A DNA stretch of 64,000 nt from Cohnella sp. WQ 127256 (GTDB lineage Bacteria > Bacillota > Bacilli > Paenibacillales > Paenibacillaceae). The notes under the pieces are model-generated. The model was not told where the DNA came from, did no database searches, and worked only from the letters and a program-made list of their open reading frames with translations. Made by a program: the position numbers and the translations under genes. Of this stretch, positions 34,083 to 42,379 are shown piece after piece. The stretch's first letter is position 1, and each line of letters opens with the position of its first letter. The stretch is from contig NZ_JAMZCY010000014.1 in the NCBI RefSeq assembly GCF_024519285.1, positions 1 through 64,000 of the forward strand. Direction: 5' to 3'.

Positions 34083-34108
34083 GTTGGAATAGGGGGTGGG
34101 GTCAGGTC

Positions 34109-34894
34109 ATGATCGTTATACATGATCTAAGTAAGACATACAAAACCGCGAATGATACCTTCAAGGCGCTCAATGGGCTCAGCTTAACAATTGAACGTGG
34201 GGATATCTTCGGTATCATCGGCTTTAGCGGAGCAGGGAAATCGACCTTGGTGCGCTGTATGAATAGGCTCGAGGAACCGGATAAGGGAAGCGTTAGGATC
34301 GGAAACACTGTGATTACCGATTTGAACGAAAGGCAGCTGAGAAAAGCGCGGCAGAAAATTGGAATGATTTTTCAGTCCTTTAATTTATTTGACGGTAAAA
34401 CGGTATTTCACAATGTGGCCTTTCCCTTGAGGGTTTCGGGTTACGACAAAGCGACCATCAGAAGGCGTGTCAAGGAAGTGCTGGAGATGGTCCAGCTTAG
34501 CGATAAGGAAAATGCTTATCCATCGCAGTTAAGCGGTGGTCAGAAGCAACGGGTGGGTATCGCGAGAGCACTTGTAAATGAACCAGATGTCTTATTATGC
34601 GATGAAGCTACGTCCTCTCTTGACCCGCAGACAACTTACTCTATTCTGGAGCTTCTTCAGGAAATCAATAGAAAACTCAATCTGACGATCGTATTAATAA
34701 CCCATGAGCTAGACGTGCTACAGCATATTTGCAAAAATGTAGCCGTTATTGAGCAAGGGAAAATCGTAGAAAACGGTACGGTCGATCAATTTTTTCTAGC
34801 CCCGGAAAGCGATACGGCAAGGAGATTTGTTCATATCGTTGAACGTTATCGGCAGAAACGCAATGTGTTGGAAGGGGCGGGAGCAGGCATATGA
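34109..34894 (+). CDS. metN: MetN-type ABC transporter ATP-binding protein (short form)
   Basis: A 261-aa ATPase: Walker A GFSGAGKST, Q-loop MIFQSFNLF, signature LSGGQKQRVGIARAL, Walker B VLLCDEATSSLD, H-loop LITHELDV. Similarity is to methionine importers (MetN). It lacks the C-terminal ACT-like NIL domain that lets methionine inhibit MetN of E. coli. It overlaps metI by 4 bases. Substrate is inferred from the binding protein family; methionine is likely but not proven. Confidence 0.85.
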   Translation: MIVIHDLSKTYKTANDTFKALNGLSLTIERGDIFGIIGFSGAGKSTLVRCMNRLEEPDKGSVRIGNTVITDLNERQLRKARQKIGMIFQSFNLFDGKTVFHNVAFPLRVSGYDKATIRRRVKEVLEMVQLSDKENAYPSQLSGGQKQRVGIARALVNEPDVLLCDEATSSLDPQTTYSILELLQEINRKLNLTIVLITHELDVLQHICKNVAVIEQGKIVENGTVDQFFLAPESDTARRFVHIVERYRQKRNVLEGAGAGI

Positions 34895-35559
34895 GAGATG
34901 ATGTACTCGAGTTGCTATGGGAAGGCTTGCGCCAAACGCTTTACATGCTCGTTTGGTCATCCTTATTCGCTATTATTATAGGTTTGATTCTTGGAATCGC
35001 ACTGGTCGTTACGGAGAAGGGGAACATTTTGGAGGCAAGGCTGATCCATAAGGTTGTCAGTTTGATGATTAATGGCATCCGTTCGATCCCTTTTATCATC
35101 CTCATCGTCCTCCTCTTACCGGTTGCAAGATGGGTGATTGGCACCACGTTAGGGCCAACGGCAGCAATTGTGTCGCTTTCGATTGGAGCAGCCCCCTTCT
35201 TAGGGCGAATCGTAGAGAGTGCCTTGAAAGAGGTGGCTCTGGGTAAGATCGAAGCAGCCAAGTCGTTCGGGGCTTCTCCTTTGCAAATTATTTTTCGAGT
35301 GTTAATTCCTGAAGCGCTCCCTGCTCTAGTCAGAAGCCTAACGATTGCAGTCATAGCCATTACTGAACTGACTGCGGTTGCAGGAGCAATCGGAGCAGGC
35401 GGACTTGGAAGTCTTGCTATTCGTTTCGGTTATCAGAGGTTCCGAGAGGATATCATGTTCGCCACAGTCATCACCATCATTCTTCTTGTTCAGTTCATTC
35501 AATGGACGGGCGATTACATCTCCAGATCCATCAGTAGAAAACGCTACAAGCTGGAGTAA
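34891..35559 (+). CDS. metI: MetI-type ABC transporter permease
   Basis: A 222-aa permease with five membrane segments. Residues around ALKEVALGKIEAAKSFGASP form the coupling helix loop typical of this family. GAIGAGGLGSLAIRFGYQRF is characteristic of MetI. Starts with the 4-base ATGA overlap on the ATPase gene. Confidence 0.88.
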   Translation: MRDDVLELLWEGLRQTLYMLVWSSLFAIIIGLILGIALVVTEKGNILEARLIHKVVSLMINGIRSIPFIILIVLLLPVARWVIGTTLGPTAAIVSLSIGAAPFLGRIVESALKEVALGKIEAAKSFGASPLQIIFRVLIPEALPALVRSLTIAVIAITELTAVAGAIGAGGLGSLAIRFGYQRFREDIMFATVITIILLVQFIQWTGDYISRSISRKRYKLE

Positions 35560-35642
35560 GAGATATTCATTTTTTATGAGGGTGTATTTAAGGTTTCACA
35601 GGTTTAACAAATAGATAAATTATAAAATGGGAGTGAGAGAGA

Positions 35643-36554
35643 ATGTCCAGAAAAAGCTTGTTCGTCCTGATTTCATTATTCGTTATCCTTAGCGCGGTGG
35701 TCACCGGATGCGGCTCTAAGAGCAATAACAACGCATCATCCCCGTCAGCCTCTCCATCCACATCTGCACCAAGCTCATCCGAAGCCTCAGCAGCTCCTTC
35801 GGAATCCAGTACCCCATCTGCATCAGCAGCACCGGAGGTAACGCTTAAGGTGGGTGCAGCCGCGGTTCCACACGCTGTTATTCTGAAATTCGTCAAACCG
35901 ATATTGAAGGAGCAAGGGGTCAATCTAGATGTTGTCGTATTCGACGACGAGGGGCAGTTAAATCCATCGCTGAAGGAAGGGCAGATCGATGCGAACTACT
36001 TCCAACACGTGCCGTATTTGGATTCCGTTAAGGGTGAGAAGGGGTATGATTTTGTTGTAACAACGAAGGTTCACGTAGAGCCGATCGGGTTCTATTCGGA
36101 TAAACTCAAATCTAAAGATGATATTAAAGAGGGAGCTACGATCGGGATTCCGAATAATCCATCCAATGAGTATAGAGCGCTTGTCTTATTGCAGCAGCAA
36201 GGTCTAATTACATTAAAAGAAGGCATTACGACCTACGAAGCGACGCCCAAGGATATCGTGGATAATCCGAAAAAACTAAAATTTGTCGAAGCTGATTCTG
36301 CGACATTACCTCGCGCGCTGCCGGATCTAGATGGGGCAATTATTAACACAAATCTTGTCCTAGAAGCAAAGATTGACCCGAATTCTGCTTTATTCCGTGA
36401 GGATGCCAATTCCCCTTATGCGAACATTATCGTCGTTCGTAAGGGCGATGAAAATCAAGAAGCAATCAAGAAGCTTGACGCGGTACTTACCTCACCTGAA
36501 GTGAAGAAATTTATCCAAGATACGTATGGAGTCGCGGTAGTTCCAGCGTTCTAA
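35643..36554 (+). CDS. metQ: MetQ/NlpA-family substrate-binding lipoprotein
   Basis: A 303-aa lipoprotein. The signal peptide ends at the lipobox VVTGC, so Cys23 is the lipidated residue. A Ser/Ala/Pro-rich linker (about 24-63) precedes the NlpA domain. The domain contains GAAAVPHAVILKFVKPIL, FDDEGQLNPSLKEGQIDANYFQ, HVPYL and IGIPNNPSNEYRALVLLQ, as in MetQ. The expected ligand is methionine. A terminator follows, ending the three-gene operon. Confidence 0.88.
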   Translation: MSRKSLFVLISLFVILSAVVTGCGSKSNNNASSPSASPSTSAPSSSEASAAPSESSTPSASAAPEVTLKVGAAAVPHAVILKFVKPILKEQGVNLDVVVFDDEGQLNPSLKEGQIDANYFQHVPYLDSVKGEKGYDFVVTTKVHVEPIGFYSDKLKSKDDIKEGATIGIPNNPSNEYRALVLLQQQGLITLKEGITTYEATPKDIVDNPKKLKFVEADSATLPRALPDLDGAIINTNLVLEAKIDPNSALFREDANSPYANIIVVRKGDENQEAIKKLDAVLTSPEVKKFIQDTYGVAVVPAF

Positions 36555-36580
36555 TCGGCTTTAATTTCGCGAAGATGAAG

Positions 36581-36605
36581 AAACCCTCAATCGAGGGTTT
36601 TTTTT
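36581..36605 (+). terminator. Terminator after metQ
   Basis: A perfect 8-bp stem AAACCCTC / GAGGGTTT with a 4-base loop and eight T residues overall. The interval from here to 36887 holds only the spoVT promoter region. Confidence 0.9.
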
Positions 36606-36799
36606 ATTCAGAATAGGAGAAGACGGCTGACTGTTCCCGCCATCCTCCAATAGTGGAAAATTTACGTTTATTAAAGCTTAAATATTCAAAAGTTGGTCAC
36701 GGAAAATCTTTAACTGCCATTCAACCCGCATGAGTACTGTGTTAACGTAGCATGTAGACTTTTTTTCTTCTTGGATGTTTCCTCCAGACGAGGGTGAAC

Positions 36800-36829
36800 G
36801 CATAAGAAAATGGGAGAGGTTGAATACTA
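36800..36829 (+). promoter_or_regulatory. Candidate sigma-G promoter of spoVT
   Basis: GCATA (36800-36804), 18 bases, then AATACTA (36823-36829), which differs from the sigma-G -10 CATNMTA only at the first base. spoVT is a sigma-G gene in B. subtilis. Confidence 0.5.
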
Positions 36830-36887
36830 CAATTACGATTCAATGTCACCAATGTCACACACCAATGAAAGTGGGGCAACATGAGCT

Positions 36888-37430
36888 ATGAAAGCAACCG
36901 GGATTGTACGCCGTATTGATGACCTCGGACGGGTCGTTATTCCGAAAGAAATTCGTCGCACCCTTCGTATTCGCGAAGGAGATCCATTAGAAATATTCGT
37001 GGATCGCGATGGTGAAGTTATTCTCAAAAAATATTCTCCAATCGGTGAACTGGGCGATTTTGCTAAGGAATACGCTGAATCATTGTCGGAGAGCACGGGG
37101 CATATCGCCATGATTTCTGACCGCGATACCTTTATTGCAGTAGCGGGTGCCGCTAAGAAAGAGTACCTTGACAAAGCAGTAGGAAACTTATTGGAAAGCT
37201 GCATGGAAAATCGGAAAATCGTTTTGGAAACTACCCCAGGTAGTTATGAATTATTACGCGACGCAAATGAGCCGATCAGTTCATTTGTCGTAGCTCCGAT
37301 TATCTCTAGTGGTGATCCCATCGGAACTGTTGTCCTGGTAAGTAAGGATGAGCAGGTAAACATGGGCAACATGGAGAGTAAGATGGTGGAGACCGCAGCG
37401 GGATTCCTAGCTAAACAAATGGAGCAATAA
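36888..37430 (+). CDS. spoVT: Stage V sporulation protein T
   Basis: A 180-aa forespore regulator that tunes sigma-G-dependent genes. The N-terminal AbrB-like domain (about 1-50) reads ATGIVRRIDDLGRVVIPKEI and LEIFVDRDGEVILKKYSP. The C-terminal GAF-like domain (about 55-178) follows. The predicted ribosome binding site AAAGTGGGG is about 11 bases from the start, which is loose. Confidence 0.96.
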   Translation: MKATGIVRRIDDLGRVVIPKEIRRTLRIREGDPLEIFVDRDGEVILKKYSPIGELGDFAKEYAESLSESTGHIAMISDRDTFIAVAGAAKKEYLDKAVGNLLESCMENRKIVLETTPGSYELLRDANEPISSFVVAPIISSGDPIGTVVLVSKDEQVNMGNMESKMVETAAGFLAKQMEQ

Positions 37431-37455
37431 GTGAATATCGGTTAAACAAGCATGA

Positions 37456-37498
37456 AAGTTTCCCGAACAGATATTATCTGTTCGCTGGAAGCTTTTTT
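37456..37498 (+). terminator. Terminator after spoVT
   Basis: AAGTTTCC...GGAAGCTT outer arms with an inner perfect AACAGAT / ATCTGTT hairpin, followed by six T residues. Confidence 0.85.
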
Positions 37499-37609
37499 GC
37501 ATTGCTGCTTTAGATTATAATTAAAAAACAGGCCCTGCATCGGAGATTGTGGAAGCTGGAATGAATACCGACCTCATTAGGACGGTAGAGCTAGTTGTTG
37601 ATTTAGGAA

Positions 37610-39337
37610 ATGGGGAATCGAACGGGAATGCGAATACAGTTGGAATCTCAGAAAATGGGGGAGAAGGCCGTTTGGCAAGGTGCGGCATTGCTTGGTGGTG
37701 CAGCCCTACTATCCAAGCTGATCGGCACGTTACAAAAAATTCCGCTGCAAAATATGGCCGGTGATGAAGTGTTCGGCTTATATAGCGCGGTCTATGCCTT
37801 AGCCGTCATGTGGATGACTCTCGCTTCGGCGGGAATACCCGTTGCTGTAAGCGTCCTCGTAGCGGAAAGATCAGCAAATGGTGACGAACAAGGTGCGCAG
37901 AGAGTGCTTAAATGGGCTACAGTGCTGCTAGGAATAAGTGGACTTCTTATGTTTGGAATTTTGTGGCTCGGGGCGGACACATTTGCGCATTGGATGGGGC
38001 TTGAGTCGGCATCTTCTGCCATCCGAATGTCATCTCTCGCTCTGTTATTTGCGCCTTTGACAGCGGTCCTGAGGGGCTATCATCAAGGGAAAATGCAAAT
38101 GCTTCGACCTGCGATATCGCAGCTCACAGAGCAGGTTGCACGAGTTTCCTTCATGCTGATTGCTCTCGTGTGGGCGCTAGATTCAATGTGGTCGCCTTCT
38201 GCAACAGCTGCTGCCGTACATGGAGGTCTTGCATCTGGCGCTATTGCCGGCCTCGTGGCTATGTTATGGTATACGGGTAGTCGTCGGAATAAACCATTAA
38301 TTATTCGTTCGACAGGTGCAAGGAAGACCTTTGTTAAACATGAGGCTTCGGGCAAATCTATACGAATCGTGAGAATAACTGAAACAAGGAGAGCTTTGTT
38401 TAAACGCATTCTCACTGTCGCCATTCCGATCGCCATCGCTTCCATTGTCGCACCTTTGTTCGGGTTAATTGATGCGTTCTCCATACCTCGGCTATTGCAG
38501 CAAGAGGACGTAGAAGCCTCGTGGTCACTTGCGCAATACGGCGTTTACAATCGTGGTGTAGCTTTGCTGCAGCTTGTCATAATGGCTGCCGCTGGAGCAG
38601 CGTCAGCGCTAGTTCCGGCTCTGACGGCAGCTAGGGCTCGTGGAGACGAGGAGGCATTCGCCTCACGTGCGTTGTTTGCTTTGCGCCTAGCCTGGTGGAT
38701 CGGCTGCGCATCAGCGATTGGATTGGCGCTGCTTGCGTTGCCAATCAATAAGGCTTTGTTCGCCGACGGCAGCGGAACTGCCGCGATGGCGATTATTGCT
38801 TTTGCCGCGGTGGGTGGCACGCTGCAGGCGGTAAGTGCGGCGCTGCTACAAGGCATGGGTGACCTGCGGTCACCTGCCGTTAACTTGGCCGCCGCGGCCC
38901 TGCTCAAGCTAACGCTCAACGCGGTGCTTGTGCCCGCGTACGGCATCAACGGCGCTGCCGCCGCCATGGCGCTGGCTTTCGCCGCCGCTGCAGTGCTTAA
39001 CGCGCTGTCCTTGCGTCAGCGCGCCCAACTGCCAGCCCCGCGCGTAAGCCTCGCGTGGCGCTCCACCGCTGCGCTAGCCGCTATGGCGGCTGCGGTCGCG
39101 TTGCTCACGCTAGGGCTAGGCGCGTTAACCACGGCCTTGCCTACGCGCTTTGCGGCCCTCCTCGTCGCCCTGCTGGGCGTCGTGATCGGTGCCGCAGTGT
39201 TCGCCGCGGCGCTAGTCGCCCTAGGCGCCGTCGCTCCACAGCAATGGCGCGAGCTGCCGGGGATATCCGGCAGCCGCATCGATACCTGGTTGCTGCGCAT
39301 TCATTCCCTTTGTCATCGTGAACCCAAGAAAGGATGA
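37610..39337 (+). CDS. SpoVB/MurJ-like oligosaccharide flippase (YabM homologue)
   Basis: A 575-aa MOP-superfamily membrane protein with about 14 segments. The N-terminal GGAALLSKLIGTLQKIPLQN and GDEVFGLYSAVYALAVMWMT are typical of the SpoVB/YabM group that flips lipid-linked wall or polysaccharide precursors. The start codon is unclear: ATG 37610 has only a poorly spaced AGG, and ATG 37628 and 37655 are no better. The last third (about 38540-39260) is markedly richer in G+C and alanine than the first part. It precedes yabN, as in B. subtilis. Confidence 0.88.
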   Translation: MGNRTGMRIQLESQKMGEKAVWQGAALLGGAALLSKLIGTLQKIPLQNMAGDEVFGLYSAVYALAVMWMTLASAGIPVAVSVLVAERSANGDEQGAQRVLKWATVLLGISGLLMFGILWLGADTFAHWMGLESASSAIRMSSLALLFAPLTAVLRGYHQGKMQMLRPAISQLTEQVARVSFMLIALVWALDSMWSPSATAAAVHGGLASGAIAGLVAMLWYTGSRRNKPLIIRSTGARKTFVKHEASGKSIRIVRITETRRALFKRILTVAIPIAIASIVAPLFGLIDAFSIPRLLQQEDVEASWSLAQYGVYNRGVALLQLVIMAAAGAASALVPALTAARARGDEEAFASRALFALRLAWWIGCASAIGLALLALPINKALFADGSGTAAMAIIAFAAVGGTLQAVSAALLQGMGDLRSPAVNLAAAALLKLTLNAVLVPAYGINGAAAAMALAFAAAAVLNALSLRQRAQLPAPRVSLAWRSTAALAAMAAAVALLTLGLGALTTALPTRFAALLVALLGVVIGAAVFAAALVALGAVAPQQWRELPGISGSRIDTWLLRIHSLCHREPKKG

Positions 39338-39346
39338 ACATATATC

Positions 39347-40834
39347 ATGGCACCTTCGATAACCATTGTCGGACTCGGTTCCGGCGGAGAAGACCAACTC
39401 ACATTAGGCATACTTAAGGCACTGGAGCAAACTACGCACCGCTATGTACGTACACTGGACCATCCTGCGGTCGCTGATCTACAGTTACGTAATATTTCTT
39501 TTCAATCCTTCGATTCGCTTTATGAGCAACTGGAATCCTTCGAGGGCGTATACGAAGCCATCACATTAGAATTAATCAATACAGCAAAACGGCATCCGAA
39601 CGAAACGATCCTCTATGCCGTACCTGGCCACCCGATGGTTGCGGAACGGACCGTTCAGTTGCTGAGACAGCGTGCGACGGAGGAAGGTGTTCAATTACAG
39701 CTTCTTGGCGGTGAAAGCTTTCTAGACCAAGCATTCACTCGCTTAGGCTTCGACCCCATTGAGGGCTTCCAGCTCCTTGACGCTTCTGAATTAAGGCGTG
39801 AGCATCTGAGACCACATCTTCATACCGTCATCGGACAAGTATACGACGTGTACACGGCTTCCGATGTCAAATTAACATTGATGAGCGTTTATCCGGATGA
39901 TCATCCTGTTATTGTCGGCAAAGCGCTTGGTGTATCGGGACACGAAGTTATTCAGCAAATCCCTCTTCATGAGCTTGATCGTCTAGAATCCTACGGAAAC
40001 CTGATGCTTGTATACGTTGCAGCCAGTACGGATGAACGTCTGCGTCGGGGCTCCTTCGAGCGCTTACATGAGATCGTCTCTATTCTCCGAAGTCCGGAAG
40101 GCTGCCCGTGGGATCGCGAGCAGACGCATCTGTCCATCCGCCGTAATTTTATCGAGGAAACATTCGAAGCGATCGAGGCCATAGACTTAGATGACCCGGA
40201 TGGCATGAAAGAAGAATTCGGTGATGTGATCCTACAAGTGCTGCTGCATAGTCAGATGGAGGAAGAAACCGGTGCATTCGACGTATATGACGTTTTGGCC
40301 GAGTTGAACGACAAGCTGATCTTTAGGCATCCCCATGTTTTCGGCGGAGCGAACGCTCCAGATGCTGAAGCCGCGCTGCAAAATTGGGAGCAGATGAAGG
40401 CTGAAGAGAAGAAGCGTAAGGGCATACCGGAGCGGACCTCGATTCTCGACGGTATACCTAAAGATTTACCCGCTCTTCCCCGTGCCCATAAGCAACAGAA
40501 GCAGGCAGCAAAAGTTGGCTTCGATTGGCCGGATTTGAATGGTGTTTTCGATAAAATGGAGGAAGAGCTTCAGGAGCTTCGTGAAGCTGTAAAACAGGAA
40601 TCTCCCGAGCGTCAGCAAGACGAATTAGGGGATTTGTTGTTCGCGGTTGTGAATGCGTCGAGGTTCCTCAAGGCTGATCCAGAGGAAGCACTTGCAGGCA
40701 CTAATCGTAAGTTTGCAGCTCGGTTTAAGTACATCGAAGAGCAGCTACGTATAAGTGGGAGAACTTTTGAGCAGACTGATTTGTCAGAGATGGAAGCTTG
40801 GTGGCAGGAAGCTAAAATACGTCTGCAACCTTAA
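39347..40834 (+). CDS. mazG: Nucleoside triphosphate pyrophosphohydrolase with methylase-like domain (YabN/MazG)
   Basis: A 495-aa two-domain protein. Residues 1-225 form a tetrapyrrole-methylase-like fold (ITIVGLGSGGEDQLTLGIL, AVPGHPMVAERT). Residues about 240-490 hold two MazG repeats, with SPEGCPWDREQTHLSIRRNF, EEFGDVILQVLLHSQM and a second EELGDLLF-type motif (DELGDLLFAVVN). The enzyme hydrolyses NTPs to NMPs and pyrophosphate. Normal domain order for Bacillales. Confidence 0.95.
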   Translation: MAPSITIVGLGSGGEDQLTLGILKALEQTTHRYVRTLDHPAVADLQLRNISFQSFDSLYEQLESFEGVYEAITLELINTAKRHPNETILYAVPGHPMVAERTVQLLRQRATEEGVQLQLLGGESFLDQAFTRLGFDPIEGFQLLDASELRREHLRPHLHTVIGQVYDVYTASDVKLTLMSVYPDDHPVIVGKALGVSGHEVIQQIPLHELDRLESYGNLMLVYVAASTDERLRRGSFERLHEIVSILRSPEGCPWDREQTHLSIRRNFIEETFEAIEAIDLDDPDGMKEEFGDVILQVLLHSQMEEETGAFDVYDVLAELNDKLIFRHPHVFGGANAPDAEAALQNWEQMKAEEKKRKGIPERTSILDGIPKDLPALPRAHKQQKQAAKVGFDWPDLNGVFDKMEEELQELREAVKQESPERQQDELGDLLFAVVNASRFLKADPEEALAGTNRKFAARFKYIEEQLRISGRTFEQTDLSEMEAWWQEAKIRLQP

Positions 40835-40902
40835 AAAAACCTAAAATTCGCGTATTTTCCCGTACTTTCTACCTATTTCGAGAATTATTTTTCAGGTTTG
40901 GC

Positions 40903-40930
40903 AGGATTTTTTTAAGAAGGGACAGAATAG
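40903..40930 (+). promoter_or_regulatory. Possible sigma-H-type promoter upstream of the HU gene
   Basis: AGGATTT (from 40903) and GAATAG (40925-40930), with the AGGA to GAAT distance 22 bases, versus 21 at spoVG in this window. Tentative; a T-rich tract makes chance matches more likely. Confidence 0.3.
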
Positions 40931-41023
40931 TATCCTTCGAGCAGTAAACAATCAAACGTTTCAAGCGGCTTACGGGCTAGCAGGAACGAAATAAGGTATT
41001 GACCATAGGAGGAATTCTCTAAC

Positions 41024-41296
41024 ATGAACAAAACAGATCTTATCAACAACATCGCAGACAAAAGCGGCTTAACTAAGAAAGACGTAGAATCCGTATTAAA
41101 TGGTTTTCTGGGCGAAGTAACTGACGCTCTTGCTAGCGGCGACAAAGTTCAACTTATTGGCTTTGGCACGTTCGAAACTCGTAGCCGTTCTGGCCGCGTA
41201 GGACGCAACCCACAAACAGGTAATGCGATCACGATTCCAGCTTCCAAAGTACCTGCTTTCAAAGCAGGTAACAAATTGAAAGACGCTGTTAAGTAA
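41024..41296 (+). CDS. hbs: HU-family DNA-binding protein
   Basis: A 90-aa nucleoid protein. MNKTDLINNIADKSGLTKKD, the DNA-contact arm RSGRVGRNPQTGNAITIPAS and the C-terminal VPAFKAGNKLKDAV are classical HU. The start follows AGGAGG at 9 bases. It lies 3 bases before rqcP, so the two are cotranscribed. B. subtilis hbs is elsewhere; this linkage is found in Paenibacillaceae-type genomes. Confidence 0.96.
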   Translation: MNKTDLINNIADKSGLTKKDVESVLNGFLGEVTDALASGDKVQLIGFGTFETRSRSGRVGRNPQTGNAITIPASKVPAFKAGNKLKDAVK

Positions 41297-41299
41297 TTA

Positions 41300-41581
41300 A
41301 TGCGTCTTGATAAGTTTCTGAAGGTGTCGCGGCTCATTAAGCGCCGCACCGTTGCGAAGGACGTGTCCGATCAAGGGCGCGTCCTTCTCAACGATAAAGA
41401 GGCTAAACCAAGCACTGTTGTCAAAATCGGGGATGTGCTGGACATCCAATTCGGTCAGCGTACGTTAACCGTGCGGATTGAACGGCTGACTGAATCTACC
41501 CGCAAAGAGGACACCTTGGGGCTCTACACCGTGCTTAAGGAAGAAGCTCGCAAACGGGAGGAAGACCCTTTCGGTCTTTAG
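41300..41581 (+). CDS. rqcP: RqcP (YabO), S4-domain ribosome quality-control factor
   Basis: A 93-aa S4 RNA-binding protein: MRLDKFLKVSRLIKRRTVAK and DQGRVLLNDKEAKPSTVVK. In B. subtilis RqcP binds 50S subunits with RqcH and supports alanine tailing of stalled peptides. A terminator follows at once, then the repeat array. Confidence 0.94.
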   Translation: MRLDKFLKVSRLIKRRTVAKDVSDQGRVLLNDKEAKPSTVVKIGDVLDIQFGQRTLTVRIERLTESTRKEDTLGLYTVLKEEARKREEDPFGL

Positions 41582-41614
41582 CCGCTGCGACTCAGCTTTA
41601 TAGGAAAACAAACA

Positions 41615-41641
41615 AGTCAGCCATTGGGCTGGCTTTTTTTG
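41615..41641 (+). terminator. Terminator after rqcP
   Basis: AGTCAGCC / GGCTGGCT, 8 bp with one wobble and an ATTG loop, then seven T residues. Confidence 0.9.
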
Positions 41642-41658
41642 TTTGCACTCATGTAGTA

Positions 41659-42210
41659 AGATTGCACCTGGTGGCACCTAACTGCAGAGGCACTGAGCCA
41701 CATATTCATCGCTACAGTTCGATGGTATCTAACTCCAGAGGCACCGACGCCCATAATCATCGCTACAGTTCGATGGTATCTAACTCCAGAGGCACCGACG
41801 CCCATAATCATCGCTACAGTTCGATGGTATCTAACTCCAGAGGCACCGACGCCCATAATCATCGCTACAGTTCGATGGCACCTAACTGCAGAGGCACCGA
41901 GTCCCATATTCACCGCTACAGTTCGATGGTACCTAACTCCAGAGGCACGTACGCACGTTTTCACGCTACAGTTCGATAGCACCTAACTCCAGAGGCACGT
42001 ACGCACGTTTTCATCGCTACAGTTCGATAGCACCTAACTCCAGCGGTACGTACGCACGTTTTCACGCTACAGTTCGGTAGCACCTAACTCCAGAAGCACC
42101 GAGTCACATATTCATCGCTACAGTTCGATAGCACCTAACTCCAGAGGCACGTACACACATATTCACCACTACAGTTTGATGGCATCTAACTCCAGCAACC
42201 ACTCAGCTAT
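41659..42210. repeat. 51-bp tandem repeat array B (about 11 units)
   Basis: Contiguous units starting at about 41659, 41710, 41761, 41812, 41863, 41914, 41964, 42015, 42065, 42116 and 42167. Most are 51 bp; two are 50 bp (one base lost at the same place). The three units at 41710-41862 are identical. Conserved words are GCTACAGTTCGAT, TAACTCCAGAGGCAC and a variable tail in two versions (CGACGCCCATAATCAT or GTACGCACGTTTTCA). Units with AACTGCAG can fold with CTACAGTT into a 7-of-8-bp hairpin. The array fills the gap between rqcP and the SLH gene. From its end to 42379 I see only an A/T-rich promoter-like stretch. Confidence 0.92.
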
Positions 42211-42379
42211 GCAGTCACTCCTCTGTTCTAGTCTCATTCCCGTCTCACTGAAAAAAATCTAAAAATAATAGATTCCCTAGTATTACTAATATGTTATATT
42301 TTACCTAGTCGTGTCGTGTTCTATCAAACGATGGCTCATGATCTTAAATAAGCACTATCATACTGGAGGGCACTAGTGA

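Noticed and set aside
33974..34108. SAM-I riboswitch or T-box before the MetNIQ-type operon
   Set aside because: The SAM-I core motifs and the T-box sequence GGGTGGTACCGCG are absent; only a terminator hairpin is visible.
39016..39341. Open frames on both strands in the G+C-rich end of the flippase gene
   Set aside because: High G+C removes stop codons by chance; the flippase frame alone has family similarity and continues without break.
41617..41982. Long open frames on both strands over repeat array B, giving 17-residue periodic peptides
   Set aside because: They arise because the unit is 51 bp (a multiple of 3) with no stop in several frames. No ribosome binding site, both strands open at once, and the frame breaks at the 50-bp units.
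41659..42210. CRISPR array
   Set aside because: Units are contiguous and nearly identical over their whole length; there are no unique spacers and no cas genes.
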